Positions 10,107-20,876 of a stretch of DNA of 64,000 nt are shown piece after piece. The position numbers were made by a program, and so were the translations under genes. The notes below the pieces were generated by a model. The model ran no database searches, had not been told where the DNA came from, and was given only the letters and a program-made list of their open reading frames with translations. Numbering within the stretch: the stretch's first letter is position 1; every line of letters starts with the position of its first letter. This DNA comes from Boesenbergia rotunda. Its lineage: Eukaryota > Streptophyta > Magnoliopsida > Zingiberales > Zingiberaceae. The stretch is from the NCBI GenBank assembly GCA_024364735.1, contig JAGFNQ010000877.1, positions 482,595-546,594 on the forward strand, written 5' to 3'.

Positions 10107-12394
10107 TGTTGGGACCGGGTGCATGTCGACAAGGATACGAGTTCGTAAAATTTTAAATTTTTACGTGCAGCGGAAGAATTTGCATAAAATAATTTTCTAA
10201 ATTATTTTAACTTCGTATCTAGCATGCAACCTTATGGTGTGTTGACATAATCATAAAATAAAACTTTGCGGAAAAGTAAACTAATTTACATTATACCTCT
10301 CGTAACTCGAAGTAAGGGACGAGATCCAACCGTAGCGTCCCTTGGAAGCTCCGCCTCTATTCGCGTCCACGCCGAGTTCTCTTCGGGATGACTTCGCAAA
10401 GTCACGAGTTTTGTGCCGACGAGAACTACTAGATTCTCTATAGGCACAACAAGAAAGATCAAGAGAGGAAAGGGAAACTAACCACCAAGAAAACGGAATC
10501 GAATTCCGGGAAGAGAGGAGTCGCTATCCGCTTCTTCTTCTTCTTGTTTCGTTTCTCCTTCTTCTTGAAGCTCACGGCAACCTTGCTTGGTGTTGATAGG
10601 GTGCGCCGGCCCTAGCAAGGAAGGTGGGAGCCAACCCTAATTCTCCAAGAAGGGCGCCGGCCCTAAAGGAAAGGAGAGGGAGAAGAGAATAAGAGAGAGG
10701 GAGAGAGGAAGTTACTAATCTCAATTAGTAATTCGTAATAAGGACTTGCCTTTGGTTCCTTTATATAGTTGCAACTCCTTTGCTAAGTCTCCCTCTTAAC
10801 GGAATTAACGGAATTAGTTATAAGAAATTTATCTTATAAATTCTCTTATTAATTATTCCGTTTAAGCCGAGTCTTATCATAACTAATTTATAATAAAACA
10901 AATTTTTCTTCTCTTTAAATTATGGAATAAATTTTATAAGAAATTTATAAACTTTCTTATTATGGAAAAATCAATTCATAATTGATTTTATAAAATTAAA
11001 ATAAACCAATTCATGGATTATTTTAACTTCCATAAAAAGAATAAATTTCTACAAATTTATTTATATAAATTTCTTTATACAAATTTATTTATCCATAATT
11101 TATAAAATAAATCGCACTAGATTTATTTTATTAATTAAACCAATTAAATTGGTTTTTCTCCCTTTTAATGGCCGGCCAACCAAGGAGGGTTGGCACCCTC
11201 TTTGGCCGACCCAAACCGAGCCGAACCAACGCGAATTAAACTCATTTAATTCGTCCAAAAAGCCTTCAAAAGACTTAGCTATTTTAGCTTCCATTGCGCC
11301 TCTGATTAACTCAGATTCGACTTATTTCTCTTGATCGGAAAATCCAATTTTCAACTAGTTTTAAATCCCTCGGATTACTCGTAGTGCGTGTGACTAAATA
11401 GGATTTCGATTTATGTTGGCCGTCTATAATCAACCAATTATAGAACGATCATGAGTGGCACCTAGTAGTACATCATGATCCCCAATTAATCGAAAGATCA
11501 ACGGTTTGACCTCAGAAGAAATTATTCTGAAACCCTTCAGCAGCTCTAATGAATCGTGCCCCATTCCCTTCACCACCTTATACCCACATAGTTCAGGACA
11601 CGGTCTATGGTGTCAGTCCCCACTAGGCTGACTACGTCACACCTAGCCCAAGTAGTATCTTTCTCGTCCTTTGGATTTCTAATTACTCTCATGTATTTTA
11701 GAGACTCGCACTCTAAACATGATATACTCTGGCCAGAGGTTTTGAGTAACAATCCGACGATAGGCCTGGCTATACATCTCCTCGCAAGGAGTGGTGAATC
11801 CTTTGTAGGCTGTTCAAACATCTTCGGGCACTTCGGCTTATACCCAATCATCCTGGGTCCACACCTCCTTGGAGATGCTTGCTTAAGATGTTAAAGTATA
11901 AGTCTCCATGACCAAGATGACTTGAACACCGCAAGTCAAAGGAACATCGCACTTAAGCCGCAGTAAGAACTTCATTGACATATCTATATAGATAACCATA
12001 TGAAGTTTTACAGCTAGTCACTCCAATGAACTAGTTCTCTTAACTAGCATCCATGTTTATCTCCGGACATCCCAATGTCACCAGCCAGTGAGAATCAGCT
12101 GATTAGAGAATAACCCATGCTAGTCTCAACAGAAATGATAGTGTCCGTTTTTATCAATTCATCGACTAGGGATATTTTCAATACTTCACATTTGCACATT
12201 TAGAGATAATCACAAGTTGTGATCCCATCACAAATTCTCTTATGCTGTGAGTTGTATTGCGGATATTCAGTAGATGAGTTTAAGATCCCAATCAAATACA
12301 CAAACATGTACACTCAAATAGTGAATTATCATTTATTAAAATAAATGTTTACAATCATAAGGCGATTGCCTTAGGACACTTCTCTCATATCACT
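10107..12394 (-). mobile_element. Solo LTR of family A inside C gag
   Basis: Starts TGTTGGGACCGGGTGCATG and ends about CATATCACTA, about 2.29 kb, with no PBS or interior on either side, so it is a solo LTR left by LTR-LTR recombination. Orientation follows the A element at 3126 (minus). It interrupts C gag after the seventh codon. No 5-bp repeat is seen: the left flank is GATAC, and the right side joins gag sequence directly after CACTA, as if the last bases of the LTR and the right-hand repeat were deleted. Confidence 0.85.
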
Positions 12395-13390
12395 AGCACT
12401 GCACGACCACCCTTCTTCGACGGGAACGACTTCGCGTACTAGAAAGGTAGGATGCAATATTATCTCATGTACGATATTGAAAATTGGATTAGTATTGTAG
12501 ATGGATTCGATGCACCCGTCTATGAAAGAGAAGAACCGACACCCATGAGATCCTGGTCGAAAGAGGTCATGAAGAGGGCGCAGTCCAATGCTAAGGCCAC
12601 CACCACACGTCAGTGGGGGCTCTCAACGGAGCAACTCAACAAGTTGGGGCCGTTCAAGAGTGCCAAAGAATTGTTGGACAAACTGGTGGAACTGAACGAA
12701 GGGTCAAACGAGTCTAGAAGAGCAAAGAAAGACCTGCTCGTGGCCCAAGTCCAATCCCTGTCCATGAATAGCAACGAGACTGTCAGCTAGCTGCATGGAA
12801 GGGTGAAGGAGGTCATCAACGAACTCCATGTGATTGGAGAAAAGATTGAAAATTGAGATATCATCAGGTATGCCCTACAAGCCTTCCCGAGAATTACCTT
12901 GTGGGCATCTATGGTGGATGCCTACAAAGTATCAAGGGATTTATCTTTAGTTAAATTAGACGATTTGTTTTGTGAATTTGAACTGCACAAGCAAGCTAAC
13001 GTTTCGGCCAAAGAGAAATGTATTGCTTTTATTGCAGAAAAGGAGAAGAAGAAGAGGAAGGAGAAGAAGAAGGTGGTATACTCCTCCTCATCCGACTTAA
13101 AGGAGTCCAGCGCCTCTATGGATAGCGATCAAGAGGCTTTCATGGTAAGAAAGATGCGTAAGGTCTTCAAAAGTTTTTCTAACAAATCTTATGCTAGGAA
13201 AGGGTCCAAAGGCAAGGGTAAGGCCAAGGACATCATCTGCTACAACTGCCACCAAGAGGAACACATGAAGAACGAGTGCCCTCAACTAAAGAGAAGAGAT
13301 GACAAGAAGGAGGAGAAGAAGAAAGGTGACAAGAAGAGGTCGATCGGAAAAGATAAGGGTGCCACCAACCTCAAGGCAACCTGGTATAAT

Positions 13391-13395
13391 CCATC
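13391..13395. repeat. Target-site duplication of B1, left copy
   Basis: CCATC here and at 20877-20881, directly flanking the TG...CA ends of the B element. Confidence 0.95.
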
Positions 13396-13810
13396 TGTTG
13401 GATCGAGAGAAACGATAGAGCGGGGGGGGGGGGTGAATATCGTAAAACGTTCGGATTAAGAAATAGAGAATGCCCAGTGGAAATTAACACAAACACACAT
13501 AAACACCAAGTTTTTTACATGGTTCGGAGTCGCGGTCGGCTCCTACTCCAAGGCCCACGGTCGTTGACCGTTTTCTGCGGGCAATTCTATATGTGTAAAA
13601 AGTTTACAGGTATAGATTACAAGATTAGTAAAGTAAACTAAAAGAAAGCCGCTCTTAATTACCGACGTCCGGAGTAGATCGTATTTTTGAAGCAGAGAAA
13701 CGTCGTTGGCACTTGTATCACGAGTCGAGAGGTTTCCGGAGCAGAGCGTGAGCGTAGAAGAGCGTGAATGCATTGGAAGAATTGATTACTTGAGGCCTTG
13801 GGGTCGAGGG

Positions 13811-13822
13811 CCTTTTTATAGC
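13811..13822 (-). promoter_or_regulatory. Probable TATA box, 3' LTR of B1
   Basis: Minus strand GCTATAAAAAGG. Same motif at 19695-19706 in the 5' LTR, and equivalents in the other B LTRs (about 8571-8582, 33164-33174, 22831-22838 and 58468-58479, the last two on the plus strand). It lies just beside the GC-rich palindrome zone. Confidence 0.6.
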
Positions 13823-14424
13823 CCCTGGAGGCGCCCGGAACGTCGAGGGCGCCCCCCCCCCCCACGTGTCAGCTGATCCGAGTTCCTCTCGGTCAGCTTC
13901 GATCCCTTCAATCTCGGGATCAGGGTTTGACGGGGGCGCCTGGGACGTTGAGGGCGCCCGGGTTGACTGGGTCACCTCTTATCCGTTTGGGTTCGCTGGC
14001 TTCTACTTCGTTAGCTTAAACTGGGGGCGCCCGGGACGCTGGGGGCGCCCGGGAGCATGGGGGGAGCCCCACCCATAAGCTGCTGAAGTACTTTTTTCGC
14101 TTCATCTATTTTGTATTCACCTTGGGGGCGCCCGGGACACTCCGGGTGCCCTACTCAGCTGCTGCCTCACTCCTTTGAGACTCTCTGAGCTGCAAACACT
14201 CGTTCATTCGGTCCTGCAACCAGGGTTAGTCCAAAATAATACAAGGCAATAATATGTTAGTTTTATATAGCCTTAGCTGTCTTGGTTCTGACTTTGGGTC
14301 TCCCAAATGGAGCCCTAGGTCTAACCGACGCCTACTGTTCCCTCGTTGGGGAATGCGTCCTCACCTACTCCTCTCGGGAGAATTTACCTGATGCCAACCG
14401 GCTCCTCCGGTTGGACTTTTGCCC

Positions 14425-14822
14425 AGCTGTCCTTCGCCAGGTGCCTAGCTGTCCTTCGCCAAGTCTTCAGTACCAAGCTGTCCTTCGCCTGGTGCCTAGC
14501 AGTCCTTCGCTAGATCTTTTGATCCTGGCAATCCTTCGCCAGGTGCCTAGCATTCCTTCGCTAGGGCTTTATATCCTAGCATTCCTTCGCCAGGTGCCTA
14601 CCAGTCCTTCGCTAGGGCTTTGTATCCTGGCATTCCTTCGCCAGGTGTCTAGCAGTCCTTCGCTAGGGCTTTGTATCCTGGCAGTCCTTCGCCAGGTGCC
14701 TAGCAGCCCTTCACTAGGACATTGTTTCCTGGCAGTCCTTCGCTAGGTGCCTACCAGCCCTTCACTAGGTCTTTGTTTCCTGGCAGTCCTTCGCCAGGTG
14801 CCTAGCAACCCTTCGCTAGGAC
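14425..14822 (-). repeat. Hairpin minisatellite in 3' LTR of B1
   Basis: About seven copies of a 50-57-bp unit with two short inverted repeats each: CCTGGC-(8 nt)-GCCAGG and CCTAGC-(8 nt)-GCTAGG, with a nearly constant loop (AGTCCTTC or close). The matching array in the 5' LTR is 20327-20772; the solo B LTR carries an inverted relative at 21700-22160. Confidence 0.85.
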
Positions 14823-14928
14823 TTTTCCTGCACACTTGAGTAACATTGTTAGATCACCACTAATACTTAACTTTGAACCCTTTGCCAATATCAAAACAAG
14901 GTTCGATATGGTCGTTCCTGCAACAACA

Positions 14929-14943
14929 ATCTCCCCATTTTTG
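14929..14943 (-). other. Polypurine tract of B1
   Basis: Minus strand CAAAAATGGGGAGAT directly before the 3' LTR, a one-base variant of the AAAAAGGGGGAGAT tract seen in C, D and the other B copies. It primes plus-strand DNA synthesis. Confidence 0.85.
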
Positions 14944-17650
14944 ATTTATGGCAACACAATTCAAAGTTAAGTAAAAATTACAACAGTTAAGCAAGAAGGT
15001 TAAGACCAATAACACATAGCAATAGTATAAAGTCTCAAACCAATGTAATTTTGAAAAAATTTCTCATACTCATACTCCCCCTGAATAATTGTTTTATAAA
15101 ACAATAATTAACTTAACTCTTAACTTTGACCTTACTCCCCCTGAATAATTGTTTTATAAAACAATAATTAACTTAACTCTTAACTTTGACCTTTCTTCCC
15201 CCTTTGACATATATCAAAAACAATCATGGGTGAACAAGGTATCTAACAGGGATTTTTGAGTTTTTCTGAGTGCTTCATGTTTTTGACAAAGTATTTTTCA
15301 AAAATAGAGTAAAAGTATTTTCATTAGCAAAACATTTTACACTTAGATAATTTTCCATTATGAGAAGTTTTACAGGCCTAAAATTTTTTTTAAAAAAACT
15401 TTTACTTATAAGGCAAAAAAAAAATTACTTAGGCAAAATTTCCATTTTTGAAGCCAAATTTTCAAAAAAAAGATCAACTTTTAGAGTTAAGAAAAAAATT
15501 TGTTTACTAAAGAAAATTTTGCACATTTAGACGAATTTTCTTGGAAACACTTTGTGCATTTTGAAAAACATAATTCTTAAGAAATTTCTAGGCAAGTTTT
15601 TCCCCAAAGAAAATTTACTTAGAAATATTTGCCAAAATTTTCAAAAAGTTTTGCTAGACAAATCTTGTTTACAAAGGAAAATTTCACTTAGAATATTATT
15701 TCAAAAATAATTTCATAAGCCATAAGAATTTTGAAAAATAAAATAATGATATTTTGAAAAAAAATTATTTAAGTTCTCAAAAAGATTTTAAACGTGCAGT
15801 GCATGAAAACATCTAATTTTGAAACTGTTCAATAATTCTTTTAATTTGATCTCCCCCTAAACTTGACCCAGTCCTAGGAAGCTTGTTGACTACAAGCAAT
15901 CTTCCTCTGAATTTTAAGGTTTGATTTAAATTATAAGAATTATCTAACAAATAATTGCCAAAAAGAATATTTCAGAAATTCCTCTTTTGACTCAAACTCC
16001 CTCTAAATTTGACACATCCTAGGAATCCTTGTAGATCATGAAGTGGATCTTCCTCTGTGTCTTTAGGGTTTATTAAAATCGAAAGAATGCTTTTGAATAA
16101 CCTTCTGAGTATGATAACTTTCAAGGAGATAAATTTTTGAAAACACAACTTGGAATGATAGCACAGTTTTCGAAAATCATGATGATAATTTTTCAAAGAG
16201 ATAGTAATATATGAGGGTTTTTGAATCAACTTTTGAAAATCTTATTTTGAGATGATAATAAGTTTTAGAGCATAAGGTTTTTGAAAAATCTGAATTTTTG
16301 AAAAAGATTAAGAAGAACTCCCCCTGTATCCGACACAGTTTGACTTTTATCTAAGATCCTTAAGGGATATCAATGTTGACCAGGTTTGACTATGTGGACT
16401 AGGGTTGACTATTTTGACCAAGTTAATGACTAAATCAGAACAAGCCCTAGACTCTATTTATTGTGATATTTGACATGAAATTGAAAAAAAAAATGTTAGG
16501 AATGAAAAAGTAGGGTACGGTACAATAAATTAAAAATTAGAGGTATGTTTAAATAACTTTTGCAAACTTTTTATTTAAAAGGATAGTGAATCATGCTCTT
16601 AGGTCCTAGATGTCTCACCCAGTTCTACGTGGTCAAACATGTTAACCTTATGGGTTGTGTGAGATAAATATTTAATTTTTAAAAAAATGGTTAATTTTGA
16701 AACATTAAACCTTAGTTTAAAAGTTAAAATGATTTTTGAGGATTTTGAAATTAATTAGAATTTTAACTTTGAATTTTAAAAGTTAGTTAAATTAAATTTG
16801 AATTTTAAAAGTCAGATGAATTAAATTTAAATTTTAAAAGGCAGATGAATTAAATTTGAATTTTAAAAGTCAGATGAATTAAATTTGAATTTAATTGAAT
16901 TAAATTTAATTTATTAAGATTTAATTAATTTAATTGATTTAATTAAGATTTAATTGAATTTAATTGATTTAATTAAGATTTAATTGAATTAATTTGATTA
17001 ATCTGAATTAGTTGGTTGGGTTGGACTCAACTTTTAGGTCCTAAGCATTCACCCATTTCTAAGTGACAAAACAGAATATCCTTAACTGTTTTGTGAGATG
17101 CATATTTTAATAGAAAGATTTATTTTGAAAAGGCCATGATTAATTTTGAAAAGTTAAATTAATTTTTAAACCTAATTTAAATTTATTTTAAAAAGAGATA
17201 TTTGAATCTAAAATTAACTGAAAATTTATGTTAGATTCGAATTTAACAAAGAGTAAATTGAATTTAAATTTCAAAAATTGGCTTCCAGTTCTTGGCGAGG
17301 CACAAGGTCTTCTTTGGCCGTAGCCTTATTGGATCATCAACCCTTTCTTAGACAAAGCCTTTTAGTGAAATTTCATCTTCAAAATTACTTTTTGGTAAAT
17401 TCTGGTATAACTAGTTTGGTCTTGGATCGGTAGCTTCGGCTAGTTTCACCAGTCTAAAGAGACCAAGTAGTATATACTTGACCTTATTAGAAAAGGCTTC
17501 CCTAACGTACTATCATCTCACCGCCACCAAATACTTTGTTATTCAAATTTTAGTTATGTTGGTTCAGTCCTTAAACTAACCAGCCCTAATTCTAAGCAAA
17601 AAAAAAACAAAACTTAAAAATAAAAAGAAACACACAATTAAAGCAAACAA
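14944..17650 (-). other. Non-coding AT-rich interior of B1
   Basis: No credible ORF. Contains an exact 60-bp tandem duplication (15073-15132 and 15133-15192), many TTTTGAAAA-type words, three copies of a purine-tract module (about 15842-15915, 15992-16070, 16318-16375), and a tandem zone with TTAAATTTGAATTTTAAAAG and TTTAATTGA units (about 16760-17000). Blocks near 16605-16670, 17035-17100 and 17275-17480 are conserved in the other B copies, so they belong to the family and are not random filler. Confidence 0.65.
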
Positions 17651-17654
17651 TTAT

Positions 17655-18777
17655 CTAAGTAAGGTTACAATTGGAGTAATACTCCGGATTTTCGAAATCA
17701 ACAAGATTATGAATTAAATTTTCTAACATATTGACCTTATATTTTAGGGTATCATTTTCTTATTTCAATTTTCTAAAATTTGCCTTAATTAATTTACATG
17801 AATCAATCACATTATTCAAGGTAAATAACGGATTTTCAAATAATGTAAATTTACCTTTGTCGATTGTTTGTCCGGCATTCTTGGTAGCTCTTTTATCTGT
17901 GCATTCACTTTTGTAATGCCTGAACTCCTAGCACTTGAAGTATTGGATGCGACTTTTGTCCCTTCGTGCTTTTGGAACTGGTTCCTTTCTCGCCATCGGT
18001 GGTGTCATTTGAATCTTACGAGTAGGACACTCACTTTGGTAGTGCCCTCTCTCCCTGCATGTATAACAAATTACATGATTTTTAAAATCTGAATTTATAC
18101 TTTTACCTTTTGGTTCTTTATTGAGAATTTCCCCCTTGATTCTTGCCGCCTCGGATCTAGGCTCATCTTCTGATTCTGTGTCTGAGTCGGACTTGGGTAT
18201 TAGTTGAAGCTCCTTCTTTTGTGGTTCTTTAGGATTTTTCCCTGCAAAAGAATTTACACCTTCCTCGACCATTACAGTATCTGTTTGATTATTTAATTCT
18301 AATTTTGAAAAGAATTCAAAATCGGTTACCATCTCAGTCAATTCGTCGTCTGATTATGGTTCGCTTTGGATTCGGATTCAGACTCTGACTCGGCTGTTTG
18401 TGCTTGGACCGAAAGGGCAGGATAACTTACCTGATCTTCTTCTTCATCTGAGATCTCTTGATGAAGGTCAATCAGTTTTTCCCAAATTTCTCTAGCACAT
18501 CTGAAGGATCCGACCCGCTTCAATTCTTCATTGGTTGGCCACATTGTAGGATTACAGTAGCCGTTGCATCTGTCTCGATCTTCCTCAGTGTTGGTTCATC
18601 CAGTTTGTCCCAAGTGATTGATGTTCCTTCTTCTATGGGGAATGTGAACCCCGTTTGGATTATCAACCATAAATCCAGATTAGCCTTCAGGTGGGATTCC
18701 ATTAGATTTCTCCAGGAGTTGAAATTTTCGCCAGAGAAGAGTGGTGGGCGGGCACTGTTCCATTCTTGGTTGGGCAT
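17655..18777 (-). pseudogene. gag of B1, broken and internally deleted
   Basis: Start Met at 18777, with ARPPLFSGENFNSWRNLMES and then ILQCG. A frameshift near 18530 leads into EELKRVGSFRCAREIWEKLI. After LHQE the usual middle of the capsid domain is missing and the sequence passes straight into an acidic Ser/Glu tract. A third frame (18341-17928) has a CCHC knuckle (CYTCRERGHYQSEC), and a second, damaged knuckle follows (YFKC, stop, HYKSEC). A Leu-rich coiled coil ends at a TAG at 17655. Two knuckles are also implied in the plus-strand B copy at 59119-59884. No protease follows. Confidence 0.8.
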
Positions 18778-19272
18778 TTAGTTTATACCTCGTACACAAA
18801 AGAAACACAAAAAATGTACTAAGACTTGGTCTTGGATTAGTAGTGCGGGAGAGAGAAAAAAACTAGCTCAATAAAAGTGTTTGCACGAATTTCGAGGTAA
18901 AATAATAATAAAATAAAATAAAAATTAATGACAAATTTTTGAAGATGTTGACTTTATTAATTTTGATTAATGATGAAAAAGTAAGAATTTACTGTTTGGA
19001 AAAAATTTTGCTAAGCACGAATTTGAGAAAAATATTAAAATAATAATAAAAAAATTTATGACAAATTTTCAAAAATGATTCGTTTTTATCAATTCTGAGT
19101 AATGGTGAAAAATTTATTTTAAACACACCTACAGATATTATTTATTTGAAAAAAGGTCGAGTGGTGTTGCACCAACCTCGATTAACAAGAAAGAAAAGAA
19201 ATAAGATTAAAAATTTCGTAAATCTGAAAAAAAACTCTCAAATTGGTGGTTGCACCAAATTTGAGCTGCCCC

Positions 19273-19284
19273 GCTCTGATACCA
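19273..19284 (-). other. Primer-binding site of B1
   Basis: Minus strand TGGTATCAGAGC, two bases from the 5' LTR edge at 19287. Confidence 0.9.
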
Positions 19285-19286
19285 CT

Positions 19287-20876
19287 TGTTGGATCGCGAG
19301 AAACGATAGAGGGGGGGTGAATATCGTAAAACGCTCGGATTAAGAAAATAGAGAATGCACAGCGGAAATTAACACAAACACACGCAAACACCAAGTTTTT
19401 TACTTGGTTCAGAGTGGCGGTCGGCTCCTACTCCAAGGCCCACAGTCGTTGACCGTTTTCTGCGGCAATTCTATATGCGCAAAAAGTTTACAGGTATAGA
19501 TTACAAGATTAGTACAGTAAACTAAAAGAAAGCCGCTCTTAATTACCGACGTCCGGAGTAGATCATATTTTTGAAGCAGAGGGACGTCGTCGGCGCTTGT
19601 ATCTCGAGTCGGGAGGTTTCTGGAGCAGAGCGTGAGCGTAGAAGAGCGTGAATGCGTTGGAAGAATTGATTGCTTGAAGCCTTGGGGTCGAGGGCCTTTT
19701 TATAGCCCCTGGGGGCGCCCGGAACGTCGGGGGCGCCCCCCCACGTGTCAGCTGATCCGAGTTCCACTCGGTCAGCTCTGATCCCTTCAATCTTAGGATC
19801 AGGCTTTGACGGGGGCGCCCGAGACGCTGGGGGTGCCCGGGTTGACTGGGTCACCTCTTATCCATTTGGCTTCGCTAGCTTCTGCTTCGTTAGCTTAAAC
19901 TGGGGGTGCCCGGGATGCTGGGGGTGCCCGGGAGCATGGGGGGTGCCCGGGAGCACGGGGGCGCCCTGCCCATAAGCTGTCGAAGTACTTTTTCCGCTTC
20001 ATCTATTTTGTATTCACCTTGGGGGCGCCCGGGACACTCCGGGCGCCCTACTCATCTGCTGCCTCACTCCTTTGAGGCTCTTTGAGCTGCAGACACTCGT
20101 TCCTTCGGTCATGTATCCAGGGTTAGTCCAAAACAACACAAGGCAATAATATGTTTGTTTTATACAGCCTTAGCTATCTTGGTTCTGACTTTGGGTCTCC
20201 CAAATGGAGCCCTAGGTTGAACCGACGCCTACTGTTCCCTCGACGGGGAACGCGTCCTCACCTACTCCTCTCGGGAGAATTTACCTGATTCCAACCGGCT
20301 CCTCCGGTTGGACTTTTGCCCAGCTGTCCTTCGCCAGGTGCCTAGCTGTCCTTCGCCAGGTCTTCAGTACCAAGCTGTCCTTCGCCTGGTGCCTAGCAGT
20401 CCTTCGCTAGATCTTTGGATCCTGGCAGTCCTTCACTAGGTGCCTAGCAATCCTTCGCTAGGGCTTTGTATCCTGTCATTCCTTCGCTAGGTGCCTAGCA
20501 GTCCTTCGCTAGGGCTTTGTATCCTGACATTCCTTCGCCAGGTGCCTAGCAATCCTTCGCTAGTGTTTTGTATCCTGGCAGTCTTTCGCCAGGTGCCTAG
20601 CAGCCCTTCGCTAGGACTTTGTTCCCTGGCAGTCCTTCGCCAGGTGGCTAGCAGCCCTTCGCTAGGACCTTGTTTCCTGGTAGTCCTTCGCCAGGTGCCT
20701 AGCAGCCCTTCGCTAGGTCTTTGTTTCCTGGCAGTCCTTCGCCAGGTGCCTAGCAGCCCTTCGCTAGGATTTTTCCTGGACACTTGAGTAACATTGTTAG
20801 ATCACCACTAATACTTAACTTTGAACCCTTTGCTAATATCAAAACAAGGTTCGATATGGTGCTTCCTGCACCAACA
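19287..20876 (-). mobile_element. 5' LTR of B1, 1590 bp
   Basis: Pairs with 13396-14928. Starts TGTTGGATCGCGAG and ends CTGCACCAACA. It has the same order of G run, TATA, GGGCGCCC zone (19700-20050), GGTTCTGACTTTGGGTCTC block and hairpin array. The right-hand CCATC duplication follows at 20877. Confidence 0.9.
20327..20772 (-). repeat. Hairpin minisatellite in 5' LTR of B1
   Basis: About eight units alternating CCTGGC...GCCAGG and CCTAGC...GCTAGG stems around CAGTCCTTC or CAGCCCTTC loops. Equivalent to 14425-14822. Read on the other strand it forms a spurious open frame; this repeat is not a gene. Confidence 0.85.

Larger units (their letters stand above)
13396..14928 (-). mobile_element. 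3' LTR of B1, 1533 bp
   Basis: Starts TGTTGGATCGAGAGAAACG, has a G homopolymer (about 13421-13432), a GGGCGCCCGG-rich middle (13830-14130), the GGTTCTGACTTTGGGTCTC block (about 14283) and a hairpin repeat array (14425-14822). It ends GCAACAACA. The 5' LTR of the same element matches closely, differing by substitutions and small length changes in the G runs and array. Confidence 0.9.
13396..20876 (-). mobile_element. B1: complete gag-only LTR retrotransposon
   Basis: 7481 bp on the minus strand with LTRs at 13396-14928 (3') and 19287-20876 (5'), PBS 19273-19284, a purine tract next to the 3' LTR, and a perfect CCATC duplication. The 4.36-kb interior has only gag remains (17655-18777). From 14929 to 17650 it is AT-rich, non-coding DNA with no protease, integrase, RT or RNase H trace. 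It is therefore a non-autonomous element of the TR-GAG/LARD kind, which must have moved with enzymes supplied by an autonomous Sirevirus such as C or D. It is younger than C. Confidence 0.88.

Noticed and set aside
14282..14746. 154-residue PSSPSLGL-repeat protein
   Set aside because: Same artefact in the 3' LTR of B1.
20487..20787. Two overlapping repeat proteins, one on each strand (SEGLLGTWRR and PSSPSLGL repeats)
   Set aside because: Both come from reading the hairpin minisatellite, whose unit length is by chance near a multiple of three; absent stops are a repeat artefact, and no start or conservation supports a gene.
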